A stretch of DNA of 64,000 nt from Oscillospiraceae bacterium (lineage in GTDB: Bacteria > Bacillota > Clostridia > UBA1381 > UBA9506), in assembly GCA_015069045.1 (NCBI GenBank), contig SVJJ01000001.1, positions 1 to 64,000 of the forward strand, read 5' to 3'. The position numbers and the translations under genes were made by a program. Every line of letters begins with the position of its first letter. Positions within the stretch are counted from its first letter, which is position 1. The notes beneath the pieces are model-generated. The model did not search any database, was not told the DNA's origin, and saw only the letters and a program-made list of their open reading frames with translations. Below are positions 30,553 to 41,005 of the stretch, piece after piece.

Positions 30553-30568
30553 GTGGCAATGTAGCCAC
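30553..30568 (+). promoter_or_regulatory. Small hairpin in the grpE-dnaK spacer
   Basis: GTGGC and GCCAC pair around a 6-base loop, with a competing GCCA/TGGC pairing just upstream. There is no T-run, so mRNA processing or stability is more likely than termination. Confidence 0.4.
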
Positions 30569-30613
30569 AGTATAATTATTAATATGTTTTATAGTATCAG
30601 GAGGTAAACGATT

Positions 30614-32452
30614 ATGGCAAAAATTATTGGTATAGACTTAGGAACAACAAATTCCTGTGTAGCGGTTATTGAGGGTGGCGAGCCCACAGTTATCCCAAAT
30701 GCAGAGGGCGGCAGAACAACCCCGTCTGTGGTTGCTTTTTCTAAAGAGGGTGAACGACTGGTTGGTCAGGTAGCCAAAAGACAGGCTATTACCAATCCGG
30801 ATCGTACCATTAGCTCTATTAAGCGTGACATGGGTACTGCCAGGAAAGATGATATTGATGGTAAATCCTATTCTCCTCAGGAAATTTCTGCAATGATTTT
30901 GCAAAAATTAAAGGCTGATGCCGAGGCATATTTAGGTGAACCGGTTTCTCATGCGGTTATCACGGTTCCGGCTTATTTTAACGATTCTCAAAGACAGGCC
31001 ACTAAGGATGCAGGTAAAATTGCCGGCCTTGAGGTACAGAGAATTATCAATGAGCCTACGGCGGCAGCTTTGGCTTATGGTATGGATAAGGAAACTGACC
31101 AGAAAATTATGGTATATGACTTAGGCGGTGGTACTTTTGATGTATCCATCCTGGAATTGGGTGATGGTATTTTCGAGGTACTGGCTACCAGTGGTAACAA
31201 TCGCCTGGGCGGTGACGATTTTGACCAAAGAGTGATTGACTATTTAGCAGATGAATTTAAAAAGGATACAGGCATCGACCTAAAAGCTGATAAAATGGCT
31301 TTGCAACGTTTAAAGGAAGCAGCAGAAAAAGCAAAAATTGAACTTTCCGGTGTGACAACAACTAATGTGAATTTGCCCTTTATTACAGCAGATGCTTCTG
31401 GGCCGAAGCATTTGGACATTACCTTAACTCGTGCTAAGTTTGATGAGTTAACTCATGATTTGGTAGAGGCTACCATGGAGCCTACCCGTAACGCCCTTCG
31501 TGATGCAGGTCTTTCTGCCGGCGACATTGATAAGGTACTGTTGGTTGGCGGCTCATCTAGAATTCCGGCTGTTCAGGAAGCCGTTAAAAAGATTACCGGC
31601 AAAGAGCCTCACAAGGGTATTAACCCCGATGAATGTGTAGCCGTTGGCGCTTCCATTCAGGGTGCTGTTTTGGGCGGTGATGTGAGTGGTATCGTTCTTT
31701 TAGACGTAACACCCCTTTCTTTAGGTCTTGAAACCTTAGGCGGCGTGTTTACAAAGTTGATTGAGAGAAACACAACCATTCCAACTAAAAAGTCTCAAAT
31801 TTTCTCTACAGCAGCTGATGGTCAAACCAGCGTTGAGGTTCATGTCCTTCAGGGCGAACGGGAAATGGCGGCTTATAATAAAACCTTAGGAAAGTTCCAC
31901 TTGGATAATATTCCGGCAGCACCTCGTGGCGTACCTCAAATTGAGGTAACTTTTGATATTGATGCCAACGGTATTGTTCATGTATCGGCAAAAGATTTAG
32001 GCACAGGTAACGAGCAGGAAATTACGATTACAGCCAGCACAAACCTATCTGATGAAGAGATTGATAAGGCAGTTAAAGAGGCTGAAAAGTTTGCGGCTGA
32101 GGATAAGCTGAAAAAAGAAGAGATTGATACACGAAACAATGCTGATTCCTTGGTTTATCAGAGTGAGAAATCCTTAACAGAACTGGGCGATAAGATAGAT
32201 GCAACCGATAAGGCAGCCATTGAAGCTGAAATTGCCAAGGTTAAAGAAGCTTTAAAAGGAACAGATACAGCAGCTATCAAGGCAGCATCTGAGGCTCTTT
32301 CTGCAAAGTTCTATGAAGTAAGTGCTAAGGTGTATCAGGCAGCTAATCCGCAACAGGGTGGTCCTGAGGGTCCTCAAGGCCCCGCCGCAGGTGGTCAGGC
32401 ACCCGGTGGAGATGACAACGTAGTTGACACCGATTATGAAGTTGTGGACTAA
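30614..32452 (+). CDS. dnaK: Chaperone protein DnaK (Hsp70)
   Basis: The 612-residue protein has an N-terminal ATPase (1-360, [14 protein letters not shown] and [14 protein letters not shown]), the linker [11 protein letters not shown], a substrate-binding beta domain (to about 480) and a helical lid. It ends with a Gly/Pro-rich tail and [13 protein letters not shown], close to the usual acidic DnaK C-terminus. AGGAGG lies 9 bases before the ATG. It works with the neighbouring DnaJ and GrpE. The length is typical of Firmicutes. Confidence 0.98.
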   Translation: MAKIIGIDLGTTNSCVAVIEGGEPTVIPNAEGGRTTPSVVAFSKEGERLVGQVAKRQAITNPDRTISSIKRDMGTARKDDIDGKSYSPQEISAMILQKLKADAEAYLGEPVSHAVITVPAYFNDSQRQATKDAGKIAGLEVQRIINEPTAAALAYGMDKETDQKIMVYDLGGGTFDVSILELGDGIFEVLATSGNNRLGGDDFDQRVIDYLADEFKKDTGIDLKADKMALQRLKEAAEKAKIELSGVTTTNVNLPFITADASGPKHLDITLTRAKFDELTHDLVEATMEPTRNALRDAGLSAGDIDKVLLVGGSSRIPAVQEAVKKITGKEPHKGINPDECVAVGASIQGAVLGGDVSGIVLLDVTPLSLGLETLGGVFTKLIERNTTIPTKKSQIFSTAADGQTSVEVHVLQGEREMAAYNKTLGKFHLDNIPAAPRGVPQIEVTFDIDANGIVHVSAKDLGTGNEQEITITASTNLSDEEIDKAVKEAEKFAAEDKLKKEEIDTRNNADSLVYQSEKSLTELGDKIDATDKAAIEAEIAKVKEALKGTDTAAIKAASEALSAKFYEVSAKVYQAANPQQGGPEGPQGPAAGGQAPGGDDNVVDTDYEVVD

Positions 32453-32484
32453 GACACGAATTTAATAGTTAGGGGCTGGAAGAA

Positions 32485-32550
32485 AAATTGTGCTAAGAGG
32501 GTGATTTATACCTAAGGCATATTTTACTACAGCCTCTTATGCTTATTTGT
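32485..32550 (+). promoter_or_regulatory. Spacer with alternative hairpins between dnaK and dnaJ
   Basis: TAAGAGG can pair with CCTCTTA across about 35 bases, or AGGGGCTG with CAGCCTCT over the same 3' arm. No T-run follows. The spacer may limit dnaJ relative to dnaK. Confidence 0.3.
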
Positions 32551-32565
32551 GAGGGTGAAAGGGTA

Positions 32566-33708
32566 ATGGCAGAAAAAAGAGATTATTATGAAGTATTAGG
32601 GGTGGCCAAAAGCGCCAGCGCCGATGAAATAAAAAAAGCCTTTCGAAAAAAGGCTAAGCAGTACCACCCTGATTTAAATCCTGATAATAAAGAGGCAGAG
32701 GCTAAATTTAAAGAAGTCAATGAAGCATATGAGATTTTATCTGATGCCGACAAAAAACAGCGCTATGACCAGTTTGGCCATGCGGGCGTAGACCCTAATT
32801 TTGGTGCTGGCGGCGGTTTTGGCGGCTTTGATGGCGGTTTTGACATCGGTGATATTTTTGAAGGATTCTTCGGTGGCGGTGGCTTTGGCCGTAATAGCGC
32901 CCGCCGCAACGCCCCTCGTCGCGGTGCAGATTTGGAAACACAGGTTTCCATTAGCTTTGAGGAAGCGGCGTTTGGTTGTGAAAAGGAGATTCATTTATAT
33001 AGAACAGAATTTTGTCCCGATTGTGATGGCAGCGGTGCTAAAGCAGGCAGTGATGTGGCAACCTGTACTGTTTGCGGCGGCAGCGGTCAGGTACGCAGTA
33101 CACAACGCACAATTTTGGGAAACATGTCTACGGTGACCACCTGTACAGCTTGTGGCGGTAAAGGTAAGATTGTTAAGGAGCCTTGTGGCAAATGCGCTGG
33201 GAAAGGAAAAATTAGAAAATCCAGAACAATTAAGGTTACCATTCCTGCCGGTATTGACCATGGTCAAAGTATTTCTCTTTCGGGTCAGGGAAATGTGGGG
33301 GATAAGGGTGCACCTGCCGGAAATTTATTTGTTGCTGTAAGTGTTGCACCTCACGATTTGTTCCAGCGTAGCGGTGCAGATGTGATGTGTGAAGTCCCTA
33401 TTACCTTTGTTCAGGCAACGCTGGGTGCCGAGCTGGAGGTGCCTACCCTGGATGGCAAAGTGAAATATACCATTCCTGAGGGGACACAAACAGGTACAGT
33501 GTTTCGGTTAAAAGGCAAGGGTATTCCCATGCTCCGTCGCAACGGGCGTGGCGACCAGTTTGTAAAGGTAGTGGTTGAAATTCCCACCCATCTATCTAGT
33601 AAACAAAAGGCCCTGCTTCGAGAATTTGAAAGTGGCTTAAAAGGCAATAACCATGCTAAGCAAAAAGGTTTTTTTGACAAGATGCGGGGCAATAGCGGAA
33701 GGGGCTGA
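32566..33708 (+). CDS. dnaJ: Chaperone protein DnaJ (Hsp40)
   Basis: This 380-residue type I DnaJ has a J domain with HPD in YHPDLNPD (about 34-36), a Gly/Phe-rich region (about 75-110), four zinc-finger repeats ([32 protein letters not shown]; about 145-215) and the C-terminal substrate domains. The ATG at 32566 is preferred over an upstream in-frame ATG, because GAGGGTGAAAGGG lies between them. It stimulates DnaK ATPase. Confidence 0.97.
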   Translation: MAEKRDYYEVLGVAKSASADEIKKAFRKKAKQYHPDLNPDNKEAEAKFKEVNEAYEILSDADKKQRYDQFGHAGVDPNFGAGGGFGGFDGGFDIGDIFEGFFGGGGFGRNSARRNAPRRGADLETQVSISFEEAAFGCEKEIHLYRTEFCPDCDGSGAKAGSDVATCTVCGGSGQVRSTQRTILGNMSTVTTCTACGGKGKIVKEPCGKCAGKGKIRKSRTIKVTIPAGIDHGQSISLSGQGNVGDKGAPAGNLFVAVSVAPHDLFQRSGADVMCEVPITFVQATLGAELEVPTLDGKVKYTIPEGTQTGTVFRLKGKGIPMLRRNGRGDQFVKVVVEIPTHLSSKQKALLREFESGLKGNNHAKQKGFFDKMRGNSGRG

Positions 33709-33713
33709 GGGCT

Positions 33714-34691
33714 ATGCTATTTATTTATAACGAGAGCACAGATCCCTATTTTAATTTAGCTGCCGAGGAGTTTTTAATTAAGGAACTACAAGAAGAAATT
33801 TGTATGCTTTGGCGCAATGATAATACCATTGTCATCGGCCGTAACCAAAATACCCTATCGGAGATAAATTATGACTATGTTCGTGACCATAATATCCGCG
33901 TTGTTCGTCGCATGTCCGGCGGCGGCGCGGTATTTCACGATATGGGCAATATAAACTTTAGTTTTATTGTCAACTCCGGAGATGATTTTAGCAATTATCA
34001 AAAATTTACGGAACCGGTTATTCAATTTTTAGGGTTATTGGGTGCAAAGGCAGAACTTCGTGGGCGCAATGATTTAGTTATTGCAGATAAAAAAATATCC
34101 GGCAATGCACAATATATGTATAGAGATCGGATTTTGCATCATGGTACCCTGCTTTACAATGTAGAAAAAAATCATCTTGCAGATGCGTTGCGTGTTTCGA
34201 ATGAAAAAATCCAATCCAAGGGAATCCAATCCGTTCGCAGTCGGGTAACCAATATAGAACCCTATTTACGTGAACCATTGTCTCCTGAGGAATTTATTCG
34301 GCAATTTGCAGATTTTTTGATTAAAAACACACCGAATTGTCAATACTATGATATTGGTGTTCATCGAGCCGCAATACAAAAACTGCGAGATGAAAAATAT
34401 GCTACCTGGGATTGGAATTTTGGTTATTCTCCTGCATATACCTTTGTGCGCAGGGAGAAATTCTGTTTTGGCAGCGTTGAGGTACATATGGATATTGGTC
34501 CTCAATCGGTGATTCATGATTTAAGACTTTACGGAGATTTCTTTTCTAAAAAGCCTGTGTCACAACTAACAGAAAAGCTGTGTGGCATATGTCATGAAGA
34601 AAAAGCGATAGAAAATGCCTTATCGAGCCTTTTGATTTCTGATTACATACAAGGAATGACCCGGGAAGAGTTGATTAGATTGTTATTTTAG
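33714..34691 (+). CDS. lplA: Lipoate-protein ligase A
   Basis: This 325-residue ligase attaches lipoate, or octanoate, to E2 or GcvH proteins. The catalytic domain has RRMSGGGAVFHDMGNINFS (about 63-81) and the lysine in DKKISGNAQ; the C-terminal accessory domain begins near 250. It starts 5 bases after the dnaJ stop with a GAGGG overlapping that stop, so it may be read with the heat-shock operon. The lipoylated target is not in this window. Confidence 0.93.
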   Translation: MLFIYNESTDPYFNLAAEEFLIKELQEEICMLWRNDNTIVIGRNQNTLSEINYDYVRDHNIRVVRRMSGGGAVFHDMGNINFSFIVNSGDDFSNYQKFTEPVIQFLGLLGAKAELRGRNDLVIADKKISGNAQYMYRDRILHHGTLLYNVEKNHLADALRVSNEKIQSKGIQSVRSRVTNIEPYLREPLSPEEFIRQFADFLIKNTPNCQYYDIGVHRAAIQKLRDEKYATWDWNFGYSPAYTFVRREKFCFGSVEVHMDIGPQSVIHDLRLYGDFFSKKPVSQLTEKLCGICHEEKAIENALSSLLISDYIQGMTREELIRLLF

Positions 34692-34701
34692 GAGGGAGAA
34701 T

Positions 34702-36072
34702 ATGTATCAAACAGAAAGTGGCTGGAAGTCGGCAGATAGCACCTTGAGGCAGGAAATTTTTCGGTTTGCAGAGGGTTATAAGGACTTTCTCAATGCAGGA
34801 AAAACAGAGCGTTTGGCCGTTGGTGAGGCGGTGCGCTTGGCTGAGGCCAATGGGTTTTTTAATTTAGAAGAAAAGAAAACACTTGTGGCTGGAGACAAGG
34901 TGTATTTTGTTAATCGACATAAGAATGTATTTTTGGCAGTGATTGGGCAAGAGGTTGTAGAGGCCGGGATTCATTTCATTATTGCACATGTGGATTGCCC
35001 TCGCATTGATTTAAAGCAAAACCCTTTGTATAGTGACAGCGGCTTAGCTTTAATGAAAACACATTATTATGGTGGCATTAAAAAATATCAGTGGACAGCC
35101 ATTCCCCTGGCCCTTCATGGTGTTGTTTTAACTAAAGATGGTACAAAAGTGGAAATTAGTATTGGTGATAAGCCGGAGGACCCGGTTTTGTGTATTACGG
35201 ATTTGCTACCTCATTTGGCTACAGACCAAATGCAAAAAAAGGCAACGGAAATCATAGGAGGAGAGGCCTTAAACATTGTAGTAGGCAGTTTGCCTGCAGA
35301 GGAGAGCGACAAAGATAGTGAAAAAGAAGCGGTGCTTGCCTTGTTATCACAAGAATATGGCATTTGCGAGGAGGATTTTCTGAGTGCTGAGCTTGAGGTG
35401 GTTCCTGCCTTTCCCGCACGGGATTTAGGTCTTGACAGGAGCATGATAGCTGCCTATGGTCAGGACGACAGAGTTTGTGCCTATACAGGCCTTAGAGCTA
35501 TTTTAGAAACAAACGCACCGAAGAAAACGGCAGTTTGCGTGTTGACAGATAAAGAGGAAATCGGCAGCATGGGCAACACCGGCATGCGCTCGGCATTTTT
35601 TGAATATGCAGTGGCCTTGCTTTTGGAAAAAACAACAGGACATTATAATGAATTGATGCTCAAGAGAACCTTCCGCCATTCGGCATGTTTATCGGCAGAT
35701 GTTAGCGCCGGCGTGGATCCTACCTGGCCGGAGGTGCATGACAAGCTGAATGCGCCTTACATCGGTCGTGGTATTGTGTTGACAAAATATACTGGTTCAC
35801 GCGGTAAATCAGGCACATCTGATGCCAATGCGGAATTTATGTATGGCATTCGCCGTTGCTTTGACGAGCATAATGTATTTTGGCAAGCGGGTGAGTTAGG
35901 TAAGGTAGATGCCGGCGGTGGAGGTACCATTGCTCAGTATGTAGCGAATTTGGATATAGAGGTTGTGGATTGCGGGGTGCCCCTTCTTTCCATGCACGCA
36001 CCATTTGAGGTGGCCTCAAAACTGGATATTTACATGGCTTACCGTGCTTACAGTTCTTTTCTTAACGAATAA
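34702..36072 (+). CDS. M18 family aminopeptidase
   Basis: This 456-residue cytosolic metallo-aminopeptidase is of the aspartyl-aminopeptidase type. Zinc and catalytic residues are visible in IIAHVDCPRIDLK (about 92-104), DKEEIGSMGNTG (about 280) and the late MHAPFE. It is probably involved in peptide turnover. GGAGGGAG lies directly before the ATG, 10 bases after lplA, suggesting co-transcription. Confidence 0.93.
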   Translation: MYQTESGWKSADSTLRQEIFRFAEGYKDFLNAGKTERLAVGEAVRLAEANGFFNLEEKKTLVAGDKVYFVNRHKNVFLAVIGQEVVEAGIHFIIAHVDCPRIDLKQNPLYSDSGLALMKTHYYGGIKKYQWTAIPLALHGVVLTKDGTKVEISIGDKPEDPVLCITDLLPHLATDQMQKKATEIIGGEALNIVVGSLPAEESDKDSEKEAVLALLSQEYGICEEDFLSAELEVVPAFPARDLGLDRSMIAAYGQDDRVCAYTGLRAILETNAPKKTAVCVLTDKEEIGSMGNTGMRSAFFEYAVALLLEKTTGHYNELMLKRTFRHSACLSADVSAGVDPTWPEVHDKLNAPYIGRGIVLTKYTGSRGKSGTSDANAEFMYGIRRCFDEHNVFWQAGELGKVDAGGGGTIAQYVANLDIEVVDCGVPLLSMHAPFEVASKLDIYMAYRAYSSFLNE

Positions 36073-36086
36073 ATAAGGGATAATAA

Positions 36087-36118
36087 AAAGAGTTGCAGCG
36101 CAGCTGCAACTCTTTATT
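36087..36118. terminator. Bidirectional terminator
   Basis: AAAGAGTTGCAG (36087-36098) and CTGCAACTCTTT (36104-36115) form a 12-bp stem with loop CGCAG and A/T tails on both sides. It ends the aminopeptidase transcript and the convergent MATE transcript. Confidence 0.92.
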
Positions 36119-37463
36119 TTATGGAGAATTTGTTTTGTTTTCGTTTAAAAATAAAATAGAAAACGAACAAGATAAGGGTGGTTATGATCCATGAAACAGG
36201 GTAAGCAATAAACAATATGAATAATGATGGTGTCGCCTTAAACACAGTCATAATCCACGCAAGACGAAACCCGCATATGCATACGCAGGAGACAAGCGTA
36301 GGAAAAACCGAATACCCCATACCGCGCAGTACGCCGGTTATAACTTCCATATAACCACATAAAAAATAGGTAGAGGCAATAATGTTGAGTCGCACCAAAC
36401 CATGTTCAATGGCGGCTATATCCCGGGTATAGAGCATAAGGAGTTGACGGTTAAAAAGTAAGGCAATAGCCCCTGCGCCAACGCCAATGATTGTCACATA
36501 TAAAAGACAAAGATAAAGAATTTTTGAAATTTTATGGTTTTGGCCGGCACCCACATTTTGAGCAGTGAAATTAACAGAGGTCTGATGCATGGCATTCATG
36601 GAGGTGTAAATAAAGTTATCAATACAACCGGCAGCTGCAGAACCTGCAATGGCAGCCGAACCAAAAATATTTACAGAAGATTGAATTTGTGTGTTGGAAA
36701 TGTTAAAGAGCATGCTGTTTACAGTGGCAGGAATACCGATGGAAAAAATCTTTTTTAAAAGTACAAAGGAAATGCGGAGTTTGCGAAAATCTAAACAATA
36801 TAGGCTTTTTGGGTCACGCAGACAATGGAGAATCAACAAGGCTGAAACAAATTGAGAAGTTACTGTGGCAATGGCAACGCCGGCAACAGAGAGATGAAAT
36901 ACTGTGACCAAAATAATATTTAATACAACATTAATGATACCGCTCATAGTCAAAAATAACAAGGGCTGCCTGGTGTTGCCCTGGGCACGTAAAATGGCGG
37001 CTCCGAAGTTATATAACAACAAAAAGGGAATTCCGGAAAAGAGAATACGCATATATAAAGTAGCCCCGTCCAGTACGTTTGATGGCGTGTTCATGGCAGC
37101 CAGACAAGGACGACAGACTATAATACCCAAAATGGCTAATGGAATGCCACAGACTAAACTGAGCGTAACAGCTGTATGGACAGTTTTTTGAAAGTTTTCA
37201 TGATCCCGGGCGCCAAAATAAAGAGCCGCCACAACATTAACACCCACAGATAACCCTAAAAAAGCATTAATTAACAGATTAACCAAATAGGTGGTTGCAC
37301 CAACTGCGGCCAAAGCATCACTACCGGAAAATTGCCCCACAATAATCATATCGCAGGTATTAAACAAAAGCTGCAGAATGCCTGTGAGCATAACAGGCAT
37401 TGCAAAGGATATTAATTTTTTTGGCATAGAGCCATTGACAATATCAATATTTCTTCTCATCAT
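36114..37463 (-). CDS. MATE family efflux transporter
   Basis: The 449-residue protein has 12 predicted hydrophobic segments and the MATE opening GSMPKKLISFAMPVMLTGILQLLFNTCDMIIVGQFSG. It exports organic cations or drugs in exchange for Na+ or H+; the substrate cannot be read. AGGA precedes two adjacent ATG codons, 9 bases after the mgtC-like stop, so the two are probably one operon. Its last codons overlap the terminator stem. Confidence 0.93.
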   Translation of the reverse strand: MMRRNIDIVNGSMPKKLISFAMPVMLTGILQLLFNTCDMIIVGQFSGSDALAAVGATTYLVNLLINAFLGLSVGVNVVAALYFGARDHENFQKTVHTAVTLSLVCGIPLAILGIIVCRPCLAAMNTPSNVLDGATLYMRILFSGIPFLLLYNFGAAILRAQGNTRQPLLFLTMSGIINVVLNIILVTVFHLSVAGVAIATVTSQFVSALLILHCLRDPKSLYCLDFRKLRISFVLLKKIFSIGIPATVNSMLFNISNTQIQSSVNIFGSAAIAGSAAAGCIDNFIYTSMNAMHQTSVNFTAQNVGAGQNHKISKILYLCLLYVTIIGVGAGAIALLFNRQLLMLYTRDIAAIEHGLVRLNIIASTYFLCGYMEVITGVLRGMGYSVFPTLVSCVCICGFRLAWIMTVFKATPSLFILFIAYPVSWIITTLILFVFYFIFKRKQNKFSIK

Positions 37464-37472
37464 TGTCGTCCT

Positions 37473-38144
37473 TTATTCATACAGCATTAAACTACAATCA
37501 CAATCAAAGCGGGACATTAAGTCGCTTTCGTGCAAATGGGAGGGAATTTCCAACAGGAAGCGATATTCCATGGTTCCTTTTTGCACATCTTTTTTAATAT
37601 CAATGTCGTTTACGATAATATTAAAATCCTGAAAGACGGACATGGCATATTGCTGCATTTCTGGTTCGTCACCACACTGCAGGTAAAAACGTTTTTGTTT
37701 CGGCCGTTGCAGCCATTTGGCATTTGTATGCAAAATTAGCTGTACCAATAATACAATTAAGGTAGCTGAGAGCCCTAAAACATACATGCCGGCGCCAATG
37801 GTTAATCCTACACCGGCGGTGGCCCAAATGCCGGCAGCTGTTGTTAAACCGCTAATTGTGCGTTTGTGCACATAAATCATACCGGCACCCAAAAACCCAA
37901 CGCCACTGGCAACACCAGAGGCCACACGGGATGGATCTAACTTAATGAGACTTCCTGTCATATCTTCGTAGGCATATTTTGATATAATCATCATCAGCGC
38001 GGCAGCACAGGCCACTATGCAGTGAGTTCGAATACCTGCCTCCTTAGCACGACTTTTACGCTCTATACCAATTACAATACCGCAAACGCATGCCACCAAT
38101 AATCTAAGAATAAAATGCAAGTCGTAATGATAGAACCAATCCAT
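37473..38144 (-). CDS. MgtC/SapB family membrane protein
   Basis: This 223-residue protein has four to five N-terminal membrane segments containing RLLVACVCGIVIGIERK, SRAKEAGIRTH and GVGFLGAGMIYVHK, and a soluble ACT-like C-terminus (about 150-223). MgtC proteins affect Mg2+ adaptation and membrane ATPase activity in other bacteria; the role here is unknown. GGAG lies upstream of the ATG. It is the first gene of the mgtC-MATE operon. Confidence 0.9.
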   Translation of the reverse strand: MDWFYHYDLHFILRLLVACVCGIVIGIERKSRAKEAGIRTHCIVACAAALMMIISKYAYEDMTGSLIKLDPSRVASGVASGVGFLGAGMIYVHKRTISGLTTAAGIWATAGVGLTIGAGMYVLGLSATLIVLLVQLILHTNAKWLQRPKQKRFYLQCGDEPEMQQYAMSVFQDFNIIVNDIDIKKDVQKGTMEYRFLLEIPSHLHESDLMSRFDCDCSLMLYE

Positions 38145-38180
38145 GCTTTCATCTCCATTTTATATACTTTTATTGTCAAC

Positions 38181-38209
38181 AGTATAACATAAAAAGTTGG
38201 TGTAAGCAA
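38181..38209 (-). promoter_or_regulatory. Promoter of the mgtC-MATE operon
   Basis: Read on the minus strand, TTGCTT (38204-38209) and TATACT (38181-38186) are separated by 17 bases, about 37 bases before the mgtC-like ATG. Confidence 0.78.
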
Positions 38210-38285
38210 GAAGGTTCGAAGATTTTTATTATAATTTTAATAAAGTGGTACAATGGCTAATTTAGTTTGCAGTCGTTTTATCGAC

Positions 38286-38314
38286 TTGACAGCATCTTGA
38301 TCTTTTTATATAAT
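38286..38314 (+). promoter_or_regulatory. Promoter of the araC-type gene
   Basis: Perfect TTGACA (38286-38291) and TATAAT (38309-38314) hexamers lie 17 bases apart, 62 bases before the GTG start. Confidence 0.9.
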
Positions 38315-38376
38315 GTAAAACGAGGTATGCATTGTTACCATATATTTGCTTAATGATAACGAAAGGTGGCCGCGCT

Positions 38377-39249
38377 GTGAGGGATGTACAACAAAACAAC
38401 CAAGGAGATGAAAAAAGCCCAATGGATAGCGGCCTCCGTTGTACTGAAGCGGAATTATACATTTCGTTGGATGGTCATGCTGTACATCTGATTAATGGTC
38501 AGAAACGGGAGGTTTATCCCTACGATGTGTTTGTGTTGCCCAGAGATGTAAGTCATGGTCAGCTGGAAACGAAGCACTATCGATATTGCGTATTTAAATT
38601 TAATATGGATGCTCTACAAAAAAGAGCAAAAGATTTGTTATGCATGGATGCCTTCCACTCTCTGTTTGTTATTAACGCCAGGCAACAACGGCAGGGAATC
38701 GCAGCGCCAACGCGGAAAGTGAATGGTAAAATTGCGAAATATGCCGCATACACAGCCCGCATGATTATGGATGAATCAGATTCTGGCGTGTGTGATATGT
38801 TGTTTTATACCTTAGTTTCGATCCTTTGTAAAAATGCTAGTCCTCGAATGGGGCAAAGCTCTGCTGCTGACTTAATTGCAGAAACAGCTGCTTACATGGA
38901 ATGTCACTACAAAGAGGCGTTGGAATTGGGTGGCTTGGCAGAACGCACCCACTATTCCAAGCGCCATTTAACTCGTTTATTTAGGGAGTATTATGACCTT
39001 TCGCCTATGGACTATGTGAATCAAATTCGTTTGCGCCGGGCAACGGCCATGCTTCTTCACTCTTGTGCCAGTATCACACAGGTTGCAGAAACTTGTGGTT
39101 TTGCAGATAGCAGCCAGTTCTCTAAGCATTTTCGTCGTCGCTTTGGTGTAACACCTTCTGCATATCGCAAACAGCATCCCTTATCTTTGTCTGAAGAAGA
39201 GATATTACTCAGCGCTTCTGTTATTGAACCGGGCACTTCCTGGTATTAA
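38377..39249 (+). CDS. AraC family transcriptional regulator
   Basis: The 290-residue protein has an N-terminal cupin-like sensor (LYISLDGHAVHLINGQ, YPYDVFVLPRDVSHG) and a C-terminal pair of helix-turn-helix motifs (about 185-285, HYSKRHLTRLFREYY and GFADSSQFSKHFRRRFG). The GTG at 38377 has AAAGGTGG 7 bases upstream; the earlier in-frame ATG lacks a site. It is divergent from mgtC-MATE, which it may regulate. The effector is unknown. Confidence 0.9.
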   Translation: MRDVQQNNQGDEKSPMDSGLRCTEAELYISLDGHAVHLINGQKREVYPYDVFVLPRDVSHGQLETKHYRYCVFKFNMDALQKRAKDLLCMDAFHSLFVINARQQRQGIAAPTRKVNGKIAKYAAYTARMIMDESDSGVCDMLFYTLVSILCKNASPRMGQSSAADLIAETAAYMECHYKEALELGGLAERTHYSKRHLTRLFREYYDLSPMDYVNQIRLRRATAMLLHSCASITQVAETCGFADSSQFSKHFRRRFGVTPSAYRKQHPLSLSEEEILLSASVIEPGTSWY

Positions 39250-39275
39250 TTTGTTGTTGGAATGTGTTATATAAA

Positions 39276-39316
39276 AAAGAAAACCATCCATAATGTTATT
39301 ATGGATGGTTTTCCAT
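39276..39316. terminator. Bidirectional terminator between araC-type gene and citrate synthase
   Basis: AAACCATCCATAAT (39281-39294) and ATTATGGATGGTTT (39298-39311) form a 14-bp stem with loop GTT. A-rich sequence on the left gives a good U-tract for the minus-strand transcript. Confidence 0.88.
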
Positions 39317-39339
39317 TATACAGGATATTATTTGCCGGA

Positions 39340-40695
39340 TTATCGTTCATGAATGGGTGTATAATCCCGGGTTTTACAAACACTTTTATAAGCGGGACGG
39401 ATAATGCGGCTGCCGTAAAGACCTTCTTCAATGCGGTGTGCACACCAACCCGCCATACGTGCAATAGCAAACATGGGTGTATACAATTCTGGTGGAATAT
39501 GCAGCATTTTATATACAAAGCCGGAGTACAGATCCACATTGGCGCACATAACCTTGGAGCCTCGTACGCGTGCAAAAATTTGAGGTGTTAGCTCTTCGAT
39601 CATGCAATATAGCTTAAATTCTTTTTCGTTGCCGGTTATCTCAGCAAGCTTGGCCGCTTTTTGTTTTAACATAACCGCCCTGGGATCAGACAAGGTATAA
39701 ATAGCATGACCCATACCATACACTAAGCCGGAGTGGTCATAGGTTTCCCTTTTCAAGGTTTTTTCAATGTAGGCCGCCACCTGGTCAGCATCACCAATAT
39801 CCTCAATATTTTGTTTAAAGTCCTCTATCATGCCCATAACCTTTTGGTTTGCACCACCATGACGGGGCCCCTTCAGGGAGCCGATAGCTGCTGCAATAGC
39901 CGAATAGGTATCACTGCCGGATGAAGCAACAACACGGGTGGTAAATGCGGAGTTATTACCGCCGCCATGCTCGGCGTGGAGAATAAGCGCTAAGTCTAAA
40001 ATTTCAGCTTCTAAGGGCGAAAATTTATTATTGCTACGAATCATGTATAAAAAGTTTTCAGCTGTAGAAAGATCAGCCTGGGGGTGATGAATGTATAAGC
40101 TTTTGCCGTCGTAATAATGGAGCTTAGCCTGGTAGGCATAGGCTACCATCGTTGGTACACGGGCCACCAATAGCAGGGCTTGCCTAATCATGTTAGACAG
40201 ACTTGTGTCGTCGGCATTCGGATCGTAGGAATAATTCGTTAAAACGGCACGAGCCAACTTATTCATAATATTAGGGCTGGGGCACCGCATAATAACATCC
40301 TCGCGAAAATCATAAGGAACAGGGCGCAGGGTGCATAGCAGCTCGTTAAAAGCCTTTAATTCTGCTTGATTGGGCAGGCGGCCAAATAAAATCAAGTAGC
40401 AAACCTCTTCATAGCCAAAACGCTTTTCTCTGGCACAGGAAGCGACAATATCAGCAACATCAATGCCACGATAGCGCAAACGACCTTCATCAGCCACTTT
40501 TTCGTCCTCAGAAACAATGTAGCCGTGTACATTACCAATGTTTGTCAGGCCTGCTAATACACCAGTACCATCACTATTACGAAGACCTCTTTTTACTTTA
40601 TAGTTATTATAAGACTCTGGTGCAATCTGAGTGTTTTCCAGCAATACCGCTTGAAAGGATTCCAGAGCTTTTTCGATCATAGCTTGATTTTCCAT
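39340..40695 (-). CDS. Citrate synthase
   Basis: The 451-residue enzyme condenses oxaloacetate and acetyl-CoA. Conserved features are RYRGIDVADI, a catalytic histidine in ALILHAEHGGGNNSAF, a second in GMGHAIYTLSDPRA and the late aspartate region. This is the longer citrate synthase type common in Clostridia. It stands alone with its own promoter and terminator, without aconitase or isocitrate dehydrogenase nearby, so an incomplete TCA cycle serving glutamate synthesis is plausible but inferred. AGGTG precedes the ATG. Confidence 0.94.
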   Translation of the reverse strand: MENQAMIEKALESFQAVLLENTQIAPESYNNYKVKRGLRNSDGTGVLAGLTNIGNVHGYIVSEDEKVADEGRLRYRGIDVADIVASCAREKRFGYEEVCYLILFGRLPNQAELKAFNELLCTLRPVPYDFREDVIMRCPSPNIMNKLARAVLTNYSYDPNADDTSLSNMIRQALLLVARVPTMVAYAYQAKLHYYDGKSLYIHHPQADLSTAENFLYMIRSNNKFSPLEAEILDLALILHAEHGGGNNSAFTTRVVASSGSDTYSAIAAAIGSLKGPRHGGANQKVMGMIEDFKQNIEDIGDADQVAAYIEKTLKRETYDHSGLVYGMGHAIYTLSDPRAVMLKQKAAKLAEITGNEKEFKLYCMIEELTPQIFARVRGSKVMCANVDLYSGFVYKMLHIPPELYTPMFAIARMAGWCAHRIEEGLYGSRIIRPAYKSVCKTRDYTPIHER

Positions 40696-40727
40696 GTGAA
40701 CACCTACTTATTGTTTGTTGTAAAACA

Positions 40728-40756
40728 ATTGTAAACGAAAATGCAGCTAAAGTCAA
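40728..40756 (-). promoter_or_regulatory. Promoter of citrate synthase
   Basis: On the minus strand, TTGACT (40751-40756) and TACAAT (40728-40733) are 17 bases apart, about 32 bases before the start codon. Confidence 0.82.
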
Positions 40757-40854
40757 GTAAATCATAAAATATTAGCAAAAATATTCATATAAGGTTTAAA
40801 GTGTTTTATTTTCAATTATTTTCTTAAAAATCCTAAAAAGTGAATAAATACTTC

Positions 40855-40883
40855 TTGCAATTCTACCTATTATTCGGTATAAT
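40855..40883 (+). promoter_or_regulatory. Promoter of spoIIM-xerD
   Basis: TTGCAA (40855-40860) and TATAAT (40878-40883) are spaced by 17 bases. The leader to the preferred spoIIM start is about 115 bases. Confidence 0.8.
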
Positions 40884-41005
40884 GTAAAAGTCTCATTTTA
40901 TATTTTACAGCTTTAAAACAGGACAAGAAGTTATTTTTTATTCTTTTTTATCATAGGCTTTATTGTGTGAACATAAAACGGACAGATAAGAAAGAAGGAA
41001 ATAAC